This document shows positions 42,194-51,030 of a stretch of DNA of 64,000 nt, piece after piece; within the stretch, counting starts at the first letter, position 1, and each line of letters opens with the position of its first letter. This DNA is from Agrobacterium pusense (GTDB taxonomy: Bacteria; Pseudomonadota; Alphaproteobacteria; Rhizobiales; Rhizobiaceae). The translations under genes were made by a program, and so were the position numbers. The notes under the pieces were generated by a model. That model saw only the letters and a program-made list of their open reading frames with translations, had not been told where the DNA came from and did no database searches. The stretch lies in contig NZ_FNBB01000009.1 of NCBI RefSeq assembly GCF_900102105.1, forward strand, positions 156,252-220,251. Direction: 5' to 3'.

Positions 42194-43054
42194 TCAGTTC
42201 TGCTGCTGGCGGCTCATTTCATCAAGCTTAGCCAGCCAACGGATATGACCGCCGGCTTCACTAAGCATATAAATGGCAAGCTCCAGAGGGGGTTGAGCCG
42301 GCTCCTCACTGCCCGGTTCGTGCCTGTAGAAATGCGCGCCATCAATCCAGTCGCGTAACGAAGCAACGAGTTTCTTGGCGAGGCTAATTGCGGGCTTTTG
42401 GCCAGCATAAAGACGATCAACCAATGGATCCAGATGTTTCAAAACCTCGGCCGAGCTCAATTGATGGGAGTTCGCAAACATTAAACGGAAAAGACCTTCT
42501 GTAGCAAAGAATGCAGAACGAAGCGCAGCTTTCCCGTCCGGTGGTGTTCTGTCTAAAAATGCGAATGCCTCTTCGTAGAGGCCACGAACGCTTTGATAGC
42601 GATCCGATGCGACCGCTTGAATGGTTGAGACCCTGTTGGCTTCGAACGCTATATCAACTGCGAAATGCACTCCGCCCTTGTCATCGATCTTGTACCGAAC
42701 CTGTTCTTCCTCAAAAATGCGACGGCATCCGCTAATAAATGTGCTGCGTCGCTGCTCCATCCTGTGCCTATCAAGTTCGACAATGTTTTTATGAGCCGTA
42801 GTCACAACATCAAGAACATCGCGAAGTTCAAATTTGGTGATGATTCCGGGCCAGCTTTCCTTCAAGGAGGCATTCACAATTTGAATGCCGTGCTCGCGCT
42901 CGATGTCGCGTCCGAGCCTTTGTAGAAAGTCTCCGCTTCCTAGACCGCTGATAAGAATACCTAGTCTACGGCGCATCCGCACGCTGTCTTGAAGCAGCTC
43001 GGGGTATTGAAGGTAAACGTGGGAAAAACGCTTTCCTTCCGGAGAAATTGCCAT
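42194..43054 (-). CDS. Accessory protein with HEPN-like RX6H motif (possible defence gene)
   Basis: 286 residues, soluble and mostly helical. The C-terminal third has LVASLRDWIDGAHFYRHEPG, in which RDWIDGAH fits the R-(N/D/H)-X4-6-H signature of HEPN ribonucleases, between helices as expected. The N-terminal half (RLGILISGLGSGDFLQRLGR onward) is unassigned. It is read opposite to all late genes, is AT-richer than them, and sits in an accessory slot between the early region and the packaging genes. That slot often carries anti-phage genes. HEPN assignment rests on one motif and is tentative. Confidence 0.55.
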   Translation of the reverse strand: MAISPEGKRFSHVYLQYPELLQDSVRMRRRLGILISGLGSGDFLQRLGRDIEREHGIQIVNASLKESWPGIITKFELRDVLDVVTTAHKNIVELDRHRMEQRRSTFISGCRRIFEEEQVRYKIDDKGGVHFAVDIAFEANRVSTIQAVASDRYQSVRGLYEEAFAFLDRTPPDGKAALRSAFFATEGLFRLMFANSHQLSSAEVLKHLDPLVDRLYAGQKPAISLAKKLVASLRDWIDGAHFYRHEPGSEEPAQPPLELAIYMLSEAGGHIRWLAKLDEMSRQQQN

Positions 43055-43099
43055 GCTCTTAAGAATCCTAAAGTTGAATCTCCTTAGAGGAAATCAAAT

Positions 43100-43477
43100 T
43101 TGACGCGAGGTCGCAAGAGTGCGCTAAACGTCCACAGTGTCGTTAAAATCCTTCGTCCACAGATCGCCACCATCAAACCACTGATAGGCAGAGCGACAGG
43201 GGATGAGAAGGCAAGGCACCGTGAGCGCGATACCTCGCAGCAATGGCGCCAATGGTACAAGACCAGCAGATGGCAGAAGCTCAGATGGTCGATCTTGGTA
43301 AGGGATAATTTCACCTGCCAGCGATGCGGCAGAGTCGATGTCTCCAAGAACGGCCTGCACTGCGATCACACGGAGAGACATGGGGGAGATGAGGCCAGGT
43401 TCTGGTCTGGTCCATTCCAGACGCTGTGCGCACACTGTCATAACAGCGACAAGCAACGCGAAGAGCGGCGTGCATAG
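43100..43477 (+). CDS. Phage HNH endonuclease
   Basis: 125 residues from a TTG with AGAGGAAA upstream. The HNH core is complete: zinc Cys pair CQRCGRVDVSKNG, catalytic LHCDHTERHGGDEARF, and the second zinc pair LCAHCHNSDKQREERRA. In HK97-type cos phages such an enzyme lies directly before the terminase genes and is needed for cos cleavage and packaging. That is the position here. Confidence 0.92.
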   Translation: MTRGRKSALNVHSVVKILRPQIATIKPLIGRATGDEKARHRERDTSQQWRQWYKTSRWQKLRWSILVRDNFTCQRCGRVDVSKNGLHCDHTERHGGDEARFWSGPFQTLCAHCHNSDKQREERRA

Positions 43478-43497
43478 GTCTAGCCCTAAAGCAAATA

Positions 43498-43508
43498 CCG
43501 GGGGGGGT
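43498..43508. other. Candidate cos site (G8 tract)
   Basis: CCGGGGGGGGT, with an unbroken run of eight G at 43500-43507, stands in the 117-base gap between the HNH endonuclease and the small terminase genes. Gap position and G-rich core are typical of cohesive-end sites in HNH-carrying siphoviruses. The exact nick positions cannot be seen. Confidence 0.4.
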
Positions 43509-43594
43509 AGGCAAAACCTTGAAAAGGCATGTCTTTCTAGACCCGCGACCCACTCACGCGCACAATTTTTTTACCGAAGCGAGAATTTGGAGCC

Positions 43595-43999
43595 ATGGCA
43601 GGTAACAAAAACAGCGGTCGGCTGCCTTTTGCGCCCTCTGATGATGATCGCAGCAAAGTCCGAGTTCTTCGGGCGAGCGGCATGTCTCAGGAGGCAATTG
43701 CAGAGGCGATCGGCATTTCGGTGAAGACGTTGGTGGTGCATTTTTCTGCTGACATGGAAATTGCGAGCGCAAAGGTGACCGCTGATATCCTGATGGCGCG
43801 CTATTCCGAGGCCATGAAGGGCAATGTGACCGCTCAGAACAAGATGCTGGAGCAGGTTGGCGCCGTTAAAGCGCACGAGAAACGCGCTCCAAAGCCGGAG
43901 AAGATTGGCAAGAAGCAAGAGCAAAAGCTGGCCGCCCATAGCGTCGGCGGCCGCTTTGCAACGCCGTCTGCGCCAAAGCTGATCGTGAGCAATGATTGA
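43595..43999 (+). CDS. Terminase small subunit
   Basis: 134 residues. After a short polar start comes a helix-turn-helix (VLRASGMSQEAIAEAIGISV), followed by a helical oligomerisation stretch (ADILMARYSEAMKGNVTAQN) and a basic Lys-rich tail. It recognises the packaging site and recruits the large subunit. Its stop overlaps the large-subunit start (TGATG). Confidence 0.8.
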   Translation: MAGNKNSGRLPFAPSDDDRSKVRVLRASGMSQEAIAEAIGISVKTLVVHFSADMEIASAKVTADILMARYSEAMKGNVTAQNKMLEQVGAVKAHEKRAPKPEKIGKKQEQKLAAHSVGGRFATPSAPKLIVSND

Positions 44000-45681
44000 T
44001 GTGGGACACAAGCTGTCAGGATTGGGAACGGCGCATCGTCGCCGGTGAATCGCTCATCCCGTTCGATCCCCTGTTCCCTGAGGAAGCAGACGCGGCGCTT
44101 GACGTCTTCAAGTCTCTCAAGATCGTGGATGCCCCTGGCAGCCCGACGTTCGGGAAGGCTTGCGAGGAGTGGGTGTTCGATTTCGTCAAGGCCATCTTCG
44201 GCGCTTATGACCATGAGACGGCCAAGCGGAATATCCGCGAGTTCTTTCTGCTGATCTCGAAGAAGAACTCGAAGTCGACCATCGCCGCCGGCATTATGCT
44301 GACGGCTCTGATCCGCAACTGGCGACACTCGGCAGAGCTCCTGATCCTGGCGCCGACGATCGAGATTGCGAACAACTCATATGGACCGGCCGCGGACATG
44401 GTGCGCGCTGATCCCGATCTGACGGACCTTCTGCACATTCAGGATAACTTTCGCACGATCACCCATCGCGTGACCGGCGCAAAGCTGAAGGTGGTCGCTG
44501 CTGACACCGATACGGTTGGCGGCAAGAAGGCTGCTTTTGTACTCGTGGACGAGCTCTGGATCTTCGGCAAGCGCAACAATGCGGATGCCATGCTCAGGGA
44601 GGCCACAGGCGGCCTTGTGTCGCGTCCAGAGGGGTTTGTGATCTATCTGTCGACGCAGAGCGATGCGCCGCCAGCGGGCGTCTTTAAGGCAAAGCTCGAT
44701 TACTTCCGAGACGTGCGGGACGGCAAGATTGCCGATCGCAAGAGCCTTGGGGTGATCTATGAGTTTCCGAAGGCGATGATCGAGGCGGAATCGTATCTCG
44801 ACCCGCAGAACTTCTACATCACAAACCCGAACCTCGGCCGCTCCGTTAGCGCCGAGTGGATCGAGGAGGAGCTGGTCAAGGAAGTCGCCAAGGACAGCGA
44901 GACGCGCAACACGTTCTTGGCCAAACACCTGAACGTAGAGATCGGAATGAACCTCCGGTCCAACCGCTGGGCCGGTGCTGACTTCTGGGCAGACAAAGCT
45001 GACGCAGGGATCGATCTGGAGAGCATTCTGGAGAGGTCGGAGGTTGTCGTGGTCGGTATCGACGGCGGCGGCCTCGATGACCTTTTCGGTCTGACGGTGC
45101 TTGGACGCGAACGCGGACCCCGTGATTGGCTGTCCTGGTCGCATGCGTGGTGCCACAAGGGCGTACTGGAGCGTCGAAAGTCGATCGCCTCGAAGCTAAA
45201 CGACTTCAAGCGGGACGGTCTGCTGACAATCGTTGATGACGAGCTAAAGGACATCTCCGAAATCGTGGAGATTATCTCCGACATCAAGGCCCGCGGGCTG
45301 CTGGCCTCGGTCGCTGTGGACCCGGCTGGCCTTGGTGAGATGATCGAAGCTCTGGCCGAAATCGACGTGACGCAAGAGGCTGGCAATCTCGTCGGCGCCC
45401 CACAGGGCTATGCGATGATGAACAGCATCAAGACGGCTGAGCGCAAGCTTGCGAACGGCACCTTGAAGCATGCTCCGTCCGCTCTGATGGACTGGTGCGT
45501 GTCCAACCTGAAGATCGAGCCCACGGCTACGGCCATTCGGGCGACGAAACAGAATGCGGGCGATGCAAAGATTGACCCTGTCATGTCGCTTTTTGACGCC
45601 GTCACAGTCATGAGCAGAAACCCAGAAGCACCGGGGGCAGGAATGGACGATTATTTCAAGAGCCTGGCAGGTGCAGCGTGA
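43999..45681 (+). CDS. Terminase large subunit
   Basis: 560 residues from the ATG at 43999. The ATPase half has the deviant Walker A LISKKNSKSTIAAGIML, Walker B AAFVLVDELWIFGKR and coupling motif VIYLSTQSDAPPAG. The nuclease half has Asp-rich VVVGIDGGGLDDLFGLTVLG and VAVDPAGLGEM. It is the packaging motor and headful/cos nuclease of the HK97-like Terminase_1 type. It overlaps the portal start by four bases. Full length and motifs intact. Confidence 0.95.
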   Translation: MWDTSCQDWERRIVAGESLIPFDPLFPEEADAALDVFKSLKIVDAPGSPTFGKACEEWVFDFVKAIFGAYDHETAKRNIREFFLLISKKNSKSTIAAGIMLTALIRNWRHSAELLILAPTIEIANNSYGPAADMVRADPDLTDLLHIQDNFRTITHRVTGAKLKVVAADTDTVGGKKAAFVLVDELWIFGKRNNADAMLREATGGLVSRPEGFVIYLSTQSDAPPAGVFKAKLDYFRDVRDGKIADRKSLGVIYEFPKAMIEAESYLDPQNFYITNPNLGRSVSAEWIEEELVKEVAKDSETRNTFLAKHLNVEIGMNLRSNRWAGADFWADKADAGIDLESILERSEVVVVGIDGGGLDDLFGLTVLGRERGPRDWLSWSHAWCHKGVLERRKSIASKLNDFKRDGLLTIVDDELKDISEIVEIISDIKARGLLASVAVDPAGLGEMIEALAEIDVTQEAGNLVGAPQGYAMMNSIKTAERKLANGTLKHAPSALMDWCVSNLKIEPTATAIRATKQNAGDAKIDPVMSLFDAVTVMSRNPEAPGAGMDDYFKSLAGAA

Positions 45682-46907
45682 ACGCAATCCAGAAGATCAA
45701 GAGCGCGATTGTTAGGCGCCTGACAGTTCGCGAGCCGGATGGCTGGTATCCAGACGCGATGCGCGGCGATGCGGGCGAGCTGGTGACGGACGGCACCGCG
45801 CTGTCGCTCTCGGCAGTTTGGGCATGCGTCAACTTGCTTGCCGGCACCATCGCCAGCCTGCCGTTGATGGTCTATCGCACCGATGCGCAGGGAAAGCGCA
45901 CAGTGGCGCGCGACCATCGGCTCTATCGTGTGCTTCACGACAGCCCGAACTATGACCAGACGGCGGTCGACTTCTGGGAGTTCGTCAGTGCCTCGCTCGA
46001 ACTGTGGGGCAACGCCTATGCTCGCATCGAGCGCAGCGGCGGCCAAGTCTCTGGCCTTCATCCCGTCGCGCCGAACCTTGTTTCAGTACGCAGGCTGAGC
46101 AATGGGTCGATCGAATACCGCTGGACGGAAGACGGCAAGTCCTACGTCGAGACAGACGGTGCCATGATGCATATCCGCGGCTTCGGAGGCAACCCGCTTG
46201 GGGGCATGTCGACGCTGCACTTCGGCCGGAACACCTTCAGTCTGGCGCGGGCCATTGATCGCTCCGCTGGCGGGATGTTCAAGAATGGCCTACGTCCATC
46301 TGGCGTGCTGACGTTTGCGGAGTGGCTTTCTCCAGAGCAGAGGCAACTGGCAGAAAGCAAGCTGACAGAGAAGTTCCTGGGGGCAGCTAATTCCGGTAGG
46401 CCGCTGGTCCTTGAAGGCGGCACCAAATGGGAGCAGCTGACAATATCCCCCGAAGACGCGCAGATGCTGGAATCTCGCAGCTTCTCCGTCGAGGAAATAT
46501 GCCGGTTCTTTGGCGTGCCTCCTCACATGGTTGGCCGGACTGAGAAGTCCACCAGTTGGGGAACGGGCCTTGAGCAGCAAACCCTGGCGTTCCAGAAGTT
46601 CACGCTTCGCCGCCGGCTGAAACGCATCGAGCAGGCGCTGGAGAAGCAACTGCTAAAGCCGGAAGACCGAGCCAGCGGAATAACAATCGAGTTCAACCTT
46701 GAAGGCCTCTTACGAGGCGATAGCGCGGCAAGGGCGAGCTTTTATCAGTCTGGCCTCACCAATGGCTGGATGACGATCAACGAAGTCAGAGCGCTTGAAA
46801 ACATGCCTGCCGTCGATGGCGGCGATGTGCCGCGTATGCAGATGCAGAACGTTCCGATCACTCAGGCCGGAACGCAGACCCAACTGCCCCCTCCCAACGA
46901 GGAATGA
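45678..46907 (+). CDS. Portal protein (HK97 family)
   Basis: 409 residues from a GTG overlapping the terminase stop. Typical HK97 gp3 stretches are TALSLSAVWACVNLLAGTIA, MLESRSFSVEEICRFFGVPP and HMVGRTEKSTSWGTGLEQQT, and a C-terminal clip (NGWMTINEVRALENMPAVDG). It forms the dodecameric DNA entry vertex. Four-base overlap with the protease gene. Confidence 0.94.
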   Translation: MNAIQKIKSAIVRRLTVREPDGWYPDAMRGDAGELVTDGTALSLSAVWACVNLLAGTIASLPLMVYRTDAQGKRTVARDHRLYRVLHDSPNYDQTAVDFWEFVSASLELWGNAYARIERSGGQVSGLHPVAPNLVSVRRLSNGSIEYRWTEDGKSYVETDGAMMHIRGFGGNPLGGMSTLHFGRNTFSLARAIDRSAGGMFKNGLRPSGVLTFAEWLSPEQRQLAESKLTEKFLGAANSGRPLVLEGGTKWEQLTISPEDAQMLESRSFSVEEICRFFGVPPHMVGRTEKSTSWGTGLEQQTLAFQKFTLRRRLKRIEQALEKQLLKPEDRASGITIEFNLEGLLRGDSAARASFYQSGLTNGWMTINEVRALENMPAVDGGDVPRMQMQNVPITQAGTQTQLPPPNEE

Positions 46908-47578
46908 ACGACATGAAAACGAAGGATTTCGCCCTGCAGGTCAAAGACCTGTCGGAAGACGGCACCTTTGAAGGCTACGGTTCCATCTTTGGGAACATCG
47001 ACAGCTACGGCGAAAAGGTGATGCCCGGCGCTTTCGTTGAGAGCCTGGCCAAGCACAAGCGTGAAGGCTCCAACGTCCTGATGCTCTGGAACCATGATGC
47101 TCACCAGCCGATCGGGGTATGGGAGGATTTGGCCGAGGACGCAAAGGGCCTGTGGGGCAAGGGCCGGTTCCTCCTTGATATCCAGCGGGCGCGCGAGGTC
47201 CACACGCTTGCCAAAAACAAGGCCATCGGCGGTCTGTCCATCGGCTATCGTGAGGAAGATACCGATCAAGACGGCGCCGTACGGCTCCTGAAAAAGCTCA
47301 ATCTGTACGAAATCTCTCCGGTGACATTCCCAGCCAACCGCCGGGCCCGGATCGAGAGCGTCAAATCAGAGCGCATGGATGAGTTCGCCCGTCGACTGCG
47401 CGACGGCGATCCCATGCCGATCAAGGATTTCGAGGACATCCTGCGTGAAGCAGGGGTTCCGAAAAGCATGGCTGTTGCGATCGCCTCGCACGGCTATGCC
47501 AAGGCCATTCGGAGCGATTCCGAGGGCGATAAGGCGAATGACACGGCTGCGTTCCTGAAAGCTCTGCGAGCCAGCTAA
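46904..47578 (+). CDS. Prohead protease (HK97 family)
   Basis: 224 residues. The S78/U35-type herpesvirus-fold protease core is seen: FEGYGSIFGNIDSYGEKVMP, VLMLWNHDAHQPIGVWEDLA (catalytic His), GLSIGYREEDTDQDGA (catalytic Ser) and YEISPVTFPANRRARI. It cleaves the capsid delta domain and itself during head maturation. The C-terminal 70 residues are helical. Confidence 0.93.
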   Translation: MNDMKTKDFALQVKDLSEDGTFEGYGSIFGNIDSYGEKVMPGAFVESLAKHKREGSNVLMLWNHDAHQPIGVWEDLAEDAKGLWGKGRFLLDIQRAREVHTLAKNKAIGGLSIGYREEDTDQDGAVRLLKKLNLYEISPVTFPANRRARIESVKSERMDEFARRLRDGDPMPIKDFEDILREAGVPKSMAVAIASHGYAKAIRSDSEGDKANDTAAFLKALRAS

Positions 47579-47606
47579 TCCCCAACATCGCTCTTAGGAG
47601 AAAACC

Positions 47607-48815
47607 ATGAGCAACGAAAACAAGTCGGTGGCCGATCTCGCCGCCGAGATCAAGGCCGAGCAGCGCCAGGCGGTTGACGCTGTCAAGGCGATTGCCGAGG
47701 AAGCCCTTGGCAAAGCGAAGTCCGGCGAAGAACTGACGGCTTCCCTCAAGGAAAAGGCCGACGAAGCCCTTCTGAAGATGAACGGCCTGACCGAGCAGAT
47801 GGCCGAGCTTGAGCAGAAGATGGCCCGCGGCGGCAAGGGCGGTGACGATCCCGCAAAAACTCTCGGTGAGCAGTTCGTTGAATCGGAAGGCTTCAAGTCC
47901 TTCCAGGACAGCAAGTTCTCCAAGAGCGCGCGCGGCGCCGACCTGAAGGTGAAGGCAACTCTGACGTCGGCGACGACTGATGCTGCCGGCTCCGTTGGTG
48001 ACGCAATCGCCAATACTCGCTTGCCTGGCATCCTTCCGCTGCCCCAGCGCCGTCTCACCGTTCGCGACCTGCTTTCGCAGGGCCGGATGGACGGCAACAC
48101 CCTGGAATACGTGAAGGAAACCGGCTTCACCAACAACGCGGCTGGTGTCGCCGAAGGCGCTCTGAAGCCTTCGTCCGATCTCAAGCTCGATCTGGTGACG
48201 ACGTCGGCCAAGGTGATCGCCCACTGGATGAAGGCATCCAAGCAGGTTCTGGACGATATTTCGCAGCTTCGCTCGATGATCGACCAACGCCTCCTCTACG
48301 GCCTCGCCTATGTGGAAGAAAACCAGCTGCTGAACGGCGATGGCACCGGCCAGAACCTGAACGGTATCATCCCGCAGGCAACCGCCTACTCGGCGCCGAT
48401 CACTCTGGCTTCTCCGACCAGCATCGACATGATCCGTCTGATGATGCTCCAGGCGGCGCTGGCCGAGTATCCTTCCACCGGTATCGTGATGCACCCGAGC
48501 GATTGGGCGTGGATCGAGACACTGAAGGACACCACCGGCCGCTACATCATCGGCAATCCACAGGGCACCATCAGCCCGACGCTGTGGGGCCTGCCCGTCG
48601 TGGCAACCCAGGCGATGACGGTCGACAAGGTTCTCGTCGGCGCGTTCAAGCTCGGTGCCCAGGTCTTCGACCGCTGGGATGCCCGGATCGAGGCGGCCTA
48701 CGTCGATGACGACTTCATCCGCAACCTGATCACGATCCTTGCGGAAGAGCGTCTCGCTCTGGCGGTCTACCGCCCTGAAGCCTTCATCTATGGCGACTTC
48801 GGTCGCGTGACCTGA
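47607..48815 (+). CDS. Major capsid protein (HK97 fold)
   Basis: 402 residues. The first 85 or so form a charged coiled coil (AAEIKAEQRQAVDAVKAIAE), the scaffolding delta domain that the protease removes. The HK97-fold core follows, with TLEYVKETGFTNNAAGVAEG, VIAHWMKASKQVLDDISQLR, YGLAYVEENQLLNGDGTGQN and GLPVVATQAMTVDKVLVGAF. Strong AGGAG-type site upstream. A hairpin follows the stop. Confidence 0.95.
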   Translation: MSNENKSVADLAAEIKAEQRQAVDAVKAIAEEALGKAKSGEELTASLKEKADEALLKMNGLTEQMAELEQKMARGGKGGDDPAKTLGEQFVESEGFKSFQDSKFSKSARGADLKVKATLTSATTDAAGSVGDAIANTRLPGILPLPQRRLTVRDLLSQGRMDGNTLEYVKETGFTNNAAGVAEGALKPSSDLKLDLVTTSAKVIAHWMKASKQVLDDISQLRSMIDQRLLYGLAYVEENQLLNGDGTGQNLNGIIPQATAYSAPITLASPTSIDMIRLMMLQAALAEYPSTGIVMHPSDWAWIETLKDTTGRYIIGNPQGTISPTLWGLPVVATQAMTVDKVLVGAFKLGAQVFDRWDARIEAAYVDDDFIRNLITILAEERLALAVYRPEAFIYGDFGRVT

Positions 48816-48834
48816 ACGGCTTCGGCTCATCAAG

Positions 48835-48856
48835 GAGGGCAGCTTCGGTTGCCCTC
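48835..48856 (+). terminator. Hairpin after the capsid gene
   Basis: GAGGGCA (48835-48841) and TGCCCTC (48850-48856) pair around GCTTCGGT. There is no U-tract and the next gene continues in the same direction. It probably stabilises or attenuates the capsid mRNA and need not be a full terminator. Confidence 0.5.
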
Positions 48857-48880
48857 TCTATGAACCGAAGGAGAAACATC

Positions 48881-49072
48881 ATGAAAACCTATGAAGTCCT
48901 TCGCCAGCACTTCGGCGACAAGATGTATATGCCGGGAGACACCCGCGAAGCCGCGCAGGGCGAAGTTCAGCACCTGATCAACAACGGCGTGCTGCGTGAG
49001 ACGAAAGCCAAGGCTGAGCCCGCACCGTCGAACAAGGCCGAGAAGGCCGCCCCGAAAAACAAGAGCGCTTGA
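48881..49072 (+). CDS. Small phage head protein, hypothetical
   Basis: 63 residues from the ATG at 48881 (AAGGAG upstream). It starts KTYEVLRQHFGDKMYMPGDT with the pattern 'Y-x-V-x-x-x-x-x-x-D-x-x-Y-x-x-G-D-x-R' seen in small proteins between capsid and connector genes, and it ends in a Lys/Ala/Pro-rich tail. Likely a head accessory factor. Confidence 0.65.
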   Translation: MKTYEVLRQHFGDKMYMPGDTREAAQGEVQHLINNGVLRETKAKAEPAPSNKAEKAAPKNKSA

Positions 49073-49075
49073 TCC

Positions 49076-49657
49076 ATGCACCGTCCCGTCCGCGTTACTG
49101 CGCCAGAAGCGCTGCCAGTCTCTCTCGAAGAGGTGAAGAAGGCCCTGCGCGTCGACAGCGCGGATGATGACGAAATGTTGACAAGCCTCATCCAGTCGGC
49201 GGTCGATCACTACGAGGGCTGGACTGGTATGCTGGGAATCTGCCTTGTCGAGCAAACCTGGCGGCAGAGCTATGATCGCTATGACCAGTGCCTGCGGCTT
49301 CCGCTCGGCCCCGTGATCGCAGTAGACGGCGTCAAGACACGTGACGACGACGGGACCGAGACGCAGATCCCGTCGACCGACTATGCCGTGGAGACAGATG
49401 CCGCTGGCCGATCACATGTCCGGTTCGTGGATGGCTTCACCATGCCAGGTGATCTTGCGCCGCGTTCCGCAATCTCGATCGAGTATCGCGCTGGTTGGCC
49501 TATCGTAGGCGACAAGCCAACCGTGCCGGCCGACATCCTTACCGCCATCATCGCCCGCGTCCAGATCGGATATGAGCAGACTGCGACCGATGCCGGCCAG
49601 ACAATCGCCAACATGGAACGCGCCCTGATTGCCAAGTGGCGCCGACCGTTGCTGTAG
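49076..49657 (+). CDS. Head-tail connector protein (gp6-like adaptor)
   Basis: 193 residues. It begins PEALPVSLEEVKKALRVDSA and shows DDDEMLTSLIQSAVDHYEGW, the classic opening of HK97 gp6 / phiE125 gp8-type adaptors. A beta region (IPSTDYAVETDAAGRSHVRF) and a closing helix (VPADILTAIIARVQIGYEQT) complete it. It joins the portal to the head-closure protein. Confidence 0.9.
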   Translation: MHRPVRVTAPEALPVSLEEVKKALRVDSADDDEMLTSLIQSAVDHYEGWTGMLGICLVEQTWRQSYDRYDQCLRLPLGPVIAVDGVKTRDDDGTETQIPSTDYAVETDAAGRSHVRFVDGFTMPGDLAPRSAISIEYRAGWPIVGDKPTVPADILTAIIARVQIGYEQTATDAGQTIANMERALIAKWRRPLL

Positions 49658-49666
49658 GAGGCCCAG

Positions 49667-49858
49667 ATGGCCCGTGTACGCTTCAAGCACGATTACGACT
49701 ACAAACCCACGCCCCAGAGCACAATCGGCTACAAGGCGGGCTGGGAGGGCACTGTAAGGCGCGAATGCGCGGAAGAAGCCGTTGCCGCCGGTAAGGCTGA
49801 GTGGGCCGGTAAAGACGCGGAGGCAAAGCAGGATGGCGAAGCCGAGATCAGCCGGTGA
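49667..49858 (+). CDS. Small phage protein, hypothetical
   Basis: 63 residues. It starts ARVRFKHDYDYKPTPQSTIG, suggesting two strands, with a helical EECAEEAVAAGKAEWAG-like region read as RECAEEAVAAGKAEWAGKDA. The 3' end overlaps the head-closure gene by 26 bases. A short member of the connector region with no assigned role. Confidence 0.65.
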   Translation: MARVRFKHDYDYKPTPQSTIGYKAGWEGTVRRECAEEAVAAGKAEWAGKDAEAKQDGEAEISR

Positions 49859-50183
49859 TCTGTTCCACCGTGTCGCATTCGACAAGCGCGAAGAAATAGA
49901 CCGGGGAGATGGCGTCTTTGTTGGTCAGTGGGTCGAGCAGTTTGAGGTCCGGGCGGGCTTCGCGCATTTGCGCGGCGGCGAAAGCGTCATGGCTGATCGC
50001 CTTCAAGGGCAGCACACACAAGTCATATTCGTTCGCTCGTCTTCGCAGACACGGGCAGTGGATACGGACTGGCGGGTGAGGGATGCTCGAACGGGAACCG
50101 AGTTCAACATCCGCGACGTGACGCCCACCAATGACCGCCAGTGGCTTGATTTCCTCTGTCAGAGTGGCGTGGCAAGCGGATGA
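49833..50183 (+). CDS. Head closure protein (head-tail adaptor)
   Basis: 116 residues from the ATG at 49833. The layout fits SPP1 gp16/HK97 gp7-like head-closure proteins: AGDLFHRVAFDKREEIDRGD, a GQWVEQFEVRAGFAHLRGGE strand pair, and DWRVRDARTGTEFNIRDVTP. It completes the head after packaging. It overlaps the next gene by four bases. Confidence 0.85.
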   Translation: MAKPRSAGDLFHRVAFDKREEIDRGDGVFVGQWVEQFEVRAGFAHLRGGESVMADRLQGQHTQVIFVRSSSQTRAVDTDWRVRDARTGTEFNIRDVTPTNDRQWLDFLCQSGVASG

Positions 50184-50602
50184 AGGTCAAAGCGAAGTTC
50201 CTCAGCCGCGAAAAGACAATGCGGCTGCTCAACGATATCGTGCCGGAAGCGGAGAAGGAGCTGGCGAAGGCCCAGATCGAAAGTGCGCAGTCACTCGCGG
50301 GGAAGATTAAGCCGCGCGCGCCGGGGCCTCGCACTGGAAAATATCAGGCCAGCATCCAGGCTGATCTCTTGGCCAATAGGCCCAAAGAGCGCTCGATTGG
50401 TGGAAATGGCCTGAACAACCAGACAAAAGACCCAAATGCGACAGGCGTGTTTGCGGACTTCATCTGGCGTTTCCTTGAGTTTGGCACCGTGAAAATGGCC
50501 AAGCGGCCGCACATTTTCCCGACCTATCGCCAAGAGCGACCGAAGATAAAACGCAAGATGGCAGCGGCTGTCCGCAAAGCCGTCCGCAAGGCAAAAGGCT
50601 AA
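50180..50602 (+). CDS. HK97 gp10-family tail protein
   Basis: 140 residues. It has an N-terminal helix (NDIVPEAEKELAKAQIESAQ), AGKIKPRAPGPRTGKYQASI with the loop typical of HK97-gp10, and YxxFLEFGT-type IWRFLEFGTVKMAKRPHIFP. The C-terminus is very basic. It acts in head-tail joining or tail completion. Confidence 0.88.
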   Translation: MKVKAKFLSREKTMRLLNDIVPEAEKELAKAQIESAQSLAGKIKPRAPGPRTGKYQASIQADLLANRPKERSIGGNGLNNQTKDPNATGVFADFIWRFLEFGTVKMAKRPHIFPTYRQERPKIKRKMAAAVRKAVRKAKG

Positions 50603-50604
50603 TC

Positions 50605-51009
50605 ATGGCTTCCCCATCGTATGAGCTTCAGGTGGCTATTGTCACGCGCCTGAGGGCGACACCGGCTGTTTCCGCGTTGGTCGGGAACAGGATTTACGAT
50701 CAGGTGCCAGATGGTGCGGCGTTCCCTTACATAACTATCGGCCCATCTGACGAGACCAGTGATGATGCTGATTGCATCGATGCGTTCGAACTATCGATCG
50801 ACATCGACGTCTGGTCTCGTGATCCCGGCTTCATGCAGAGCAAGGTTATAAGCGACGCGGTTCGCAAAGCACTCAAGTCTCCGGACTTGGAGTTGCCGAC
50901 AAACGCTCTTGTCCTCTTCAATCACCGTCAAACCAGATCTTTCCGAGACGAGGATGGCTTGACCTCGCATGCCGTGATGACCTTCGAAGGCATCGCGGAA
51001 CAACCCTAA
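50605..51009 (+). CDS. Tail completion protein (DUF3168)
   Basis: 134 residues, starting SPSYELQVAIVTRLRATPAV and continuing with VPDGAAFPYITIGPSDETSD. IDIDVWSRDPGFMQSKVISD and the LFNHRQTRSFRDEDGLTSHA region follow. This is the DUF3168/gp17-like tail terminator that caps the tail tube. Confidence 0.88.
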   Translation: MASPSYELQVAIVTRLRATPAVSALVGNRIYDQVPDGAAFPYITIGPSDETSDDADCIDAFELSIDIDVWSRDPGFMQSKVISDAVRKALKSPDLELPTNALVLFNHRQTRSFRDEDGLTSHAVMTFEGIAEQP

Positions 51010-51030
51010 TCGCCTTAGGAGATAGCAACC

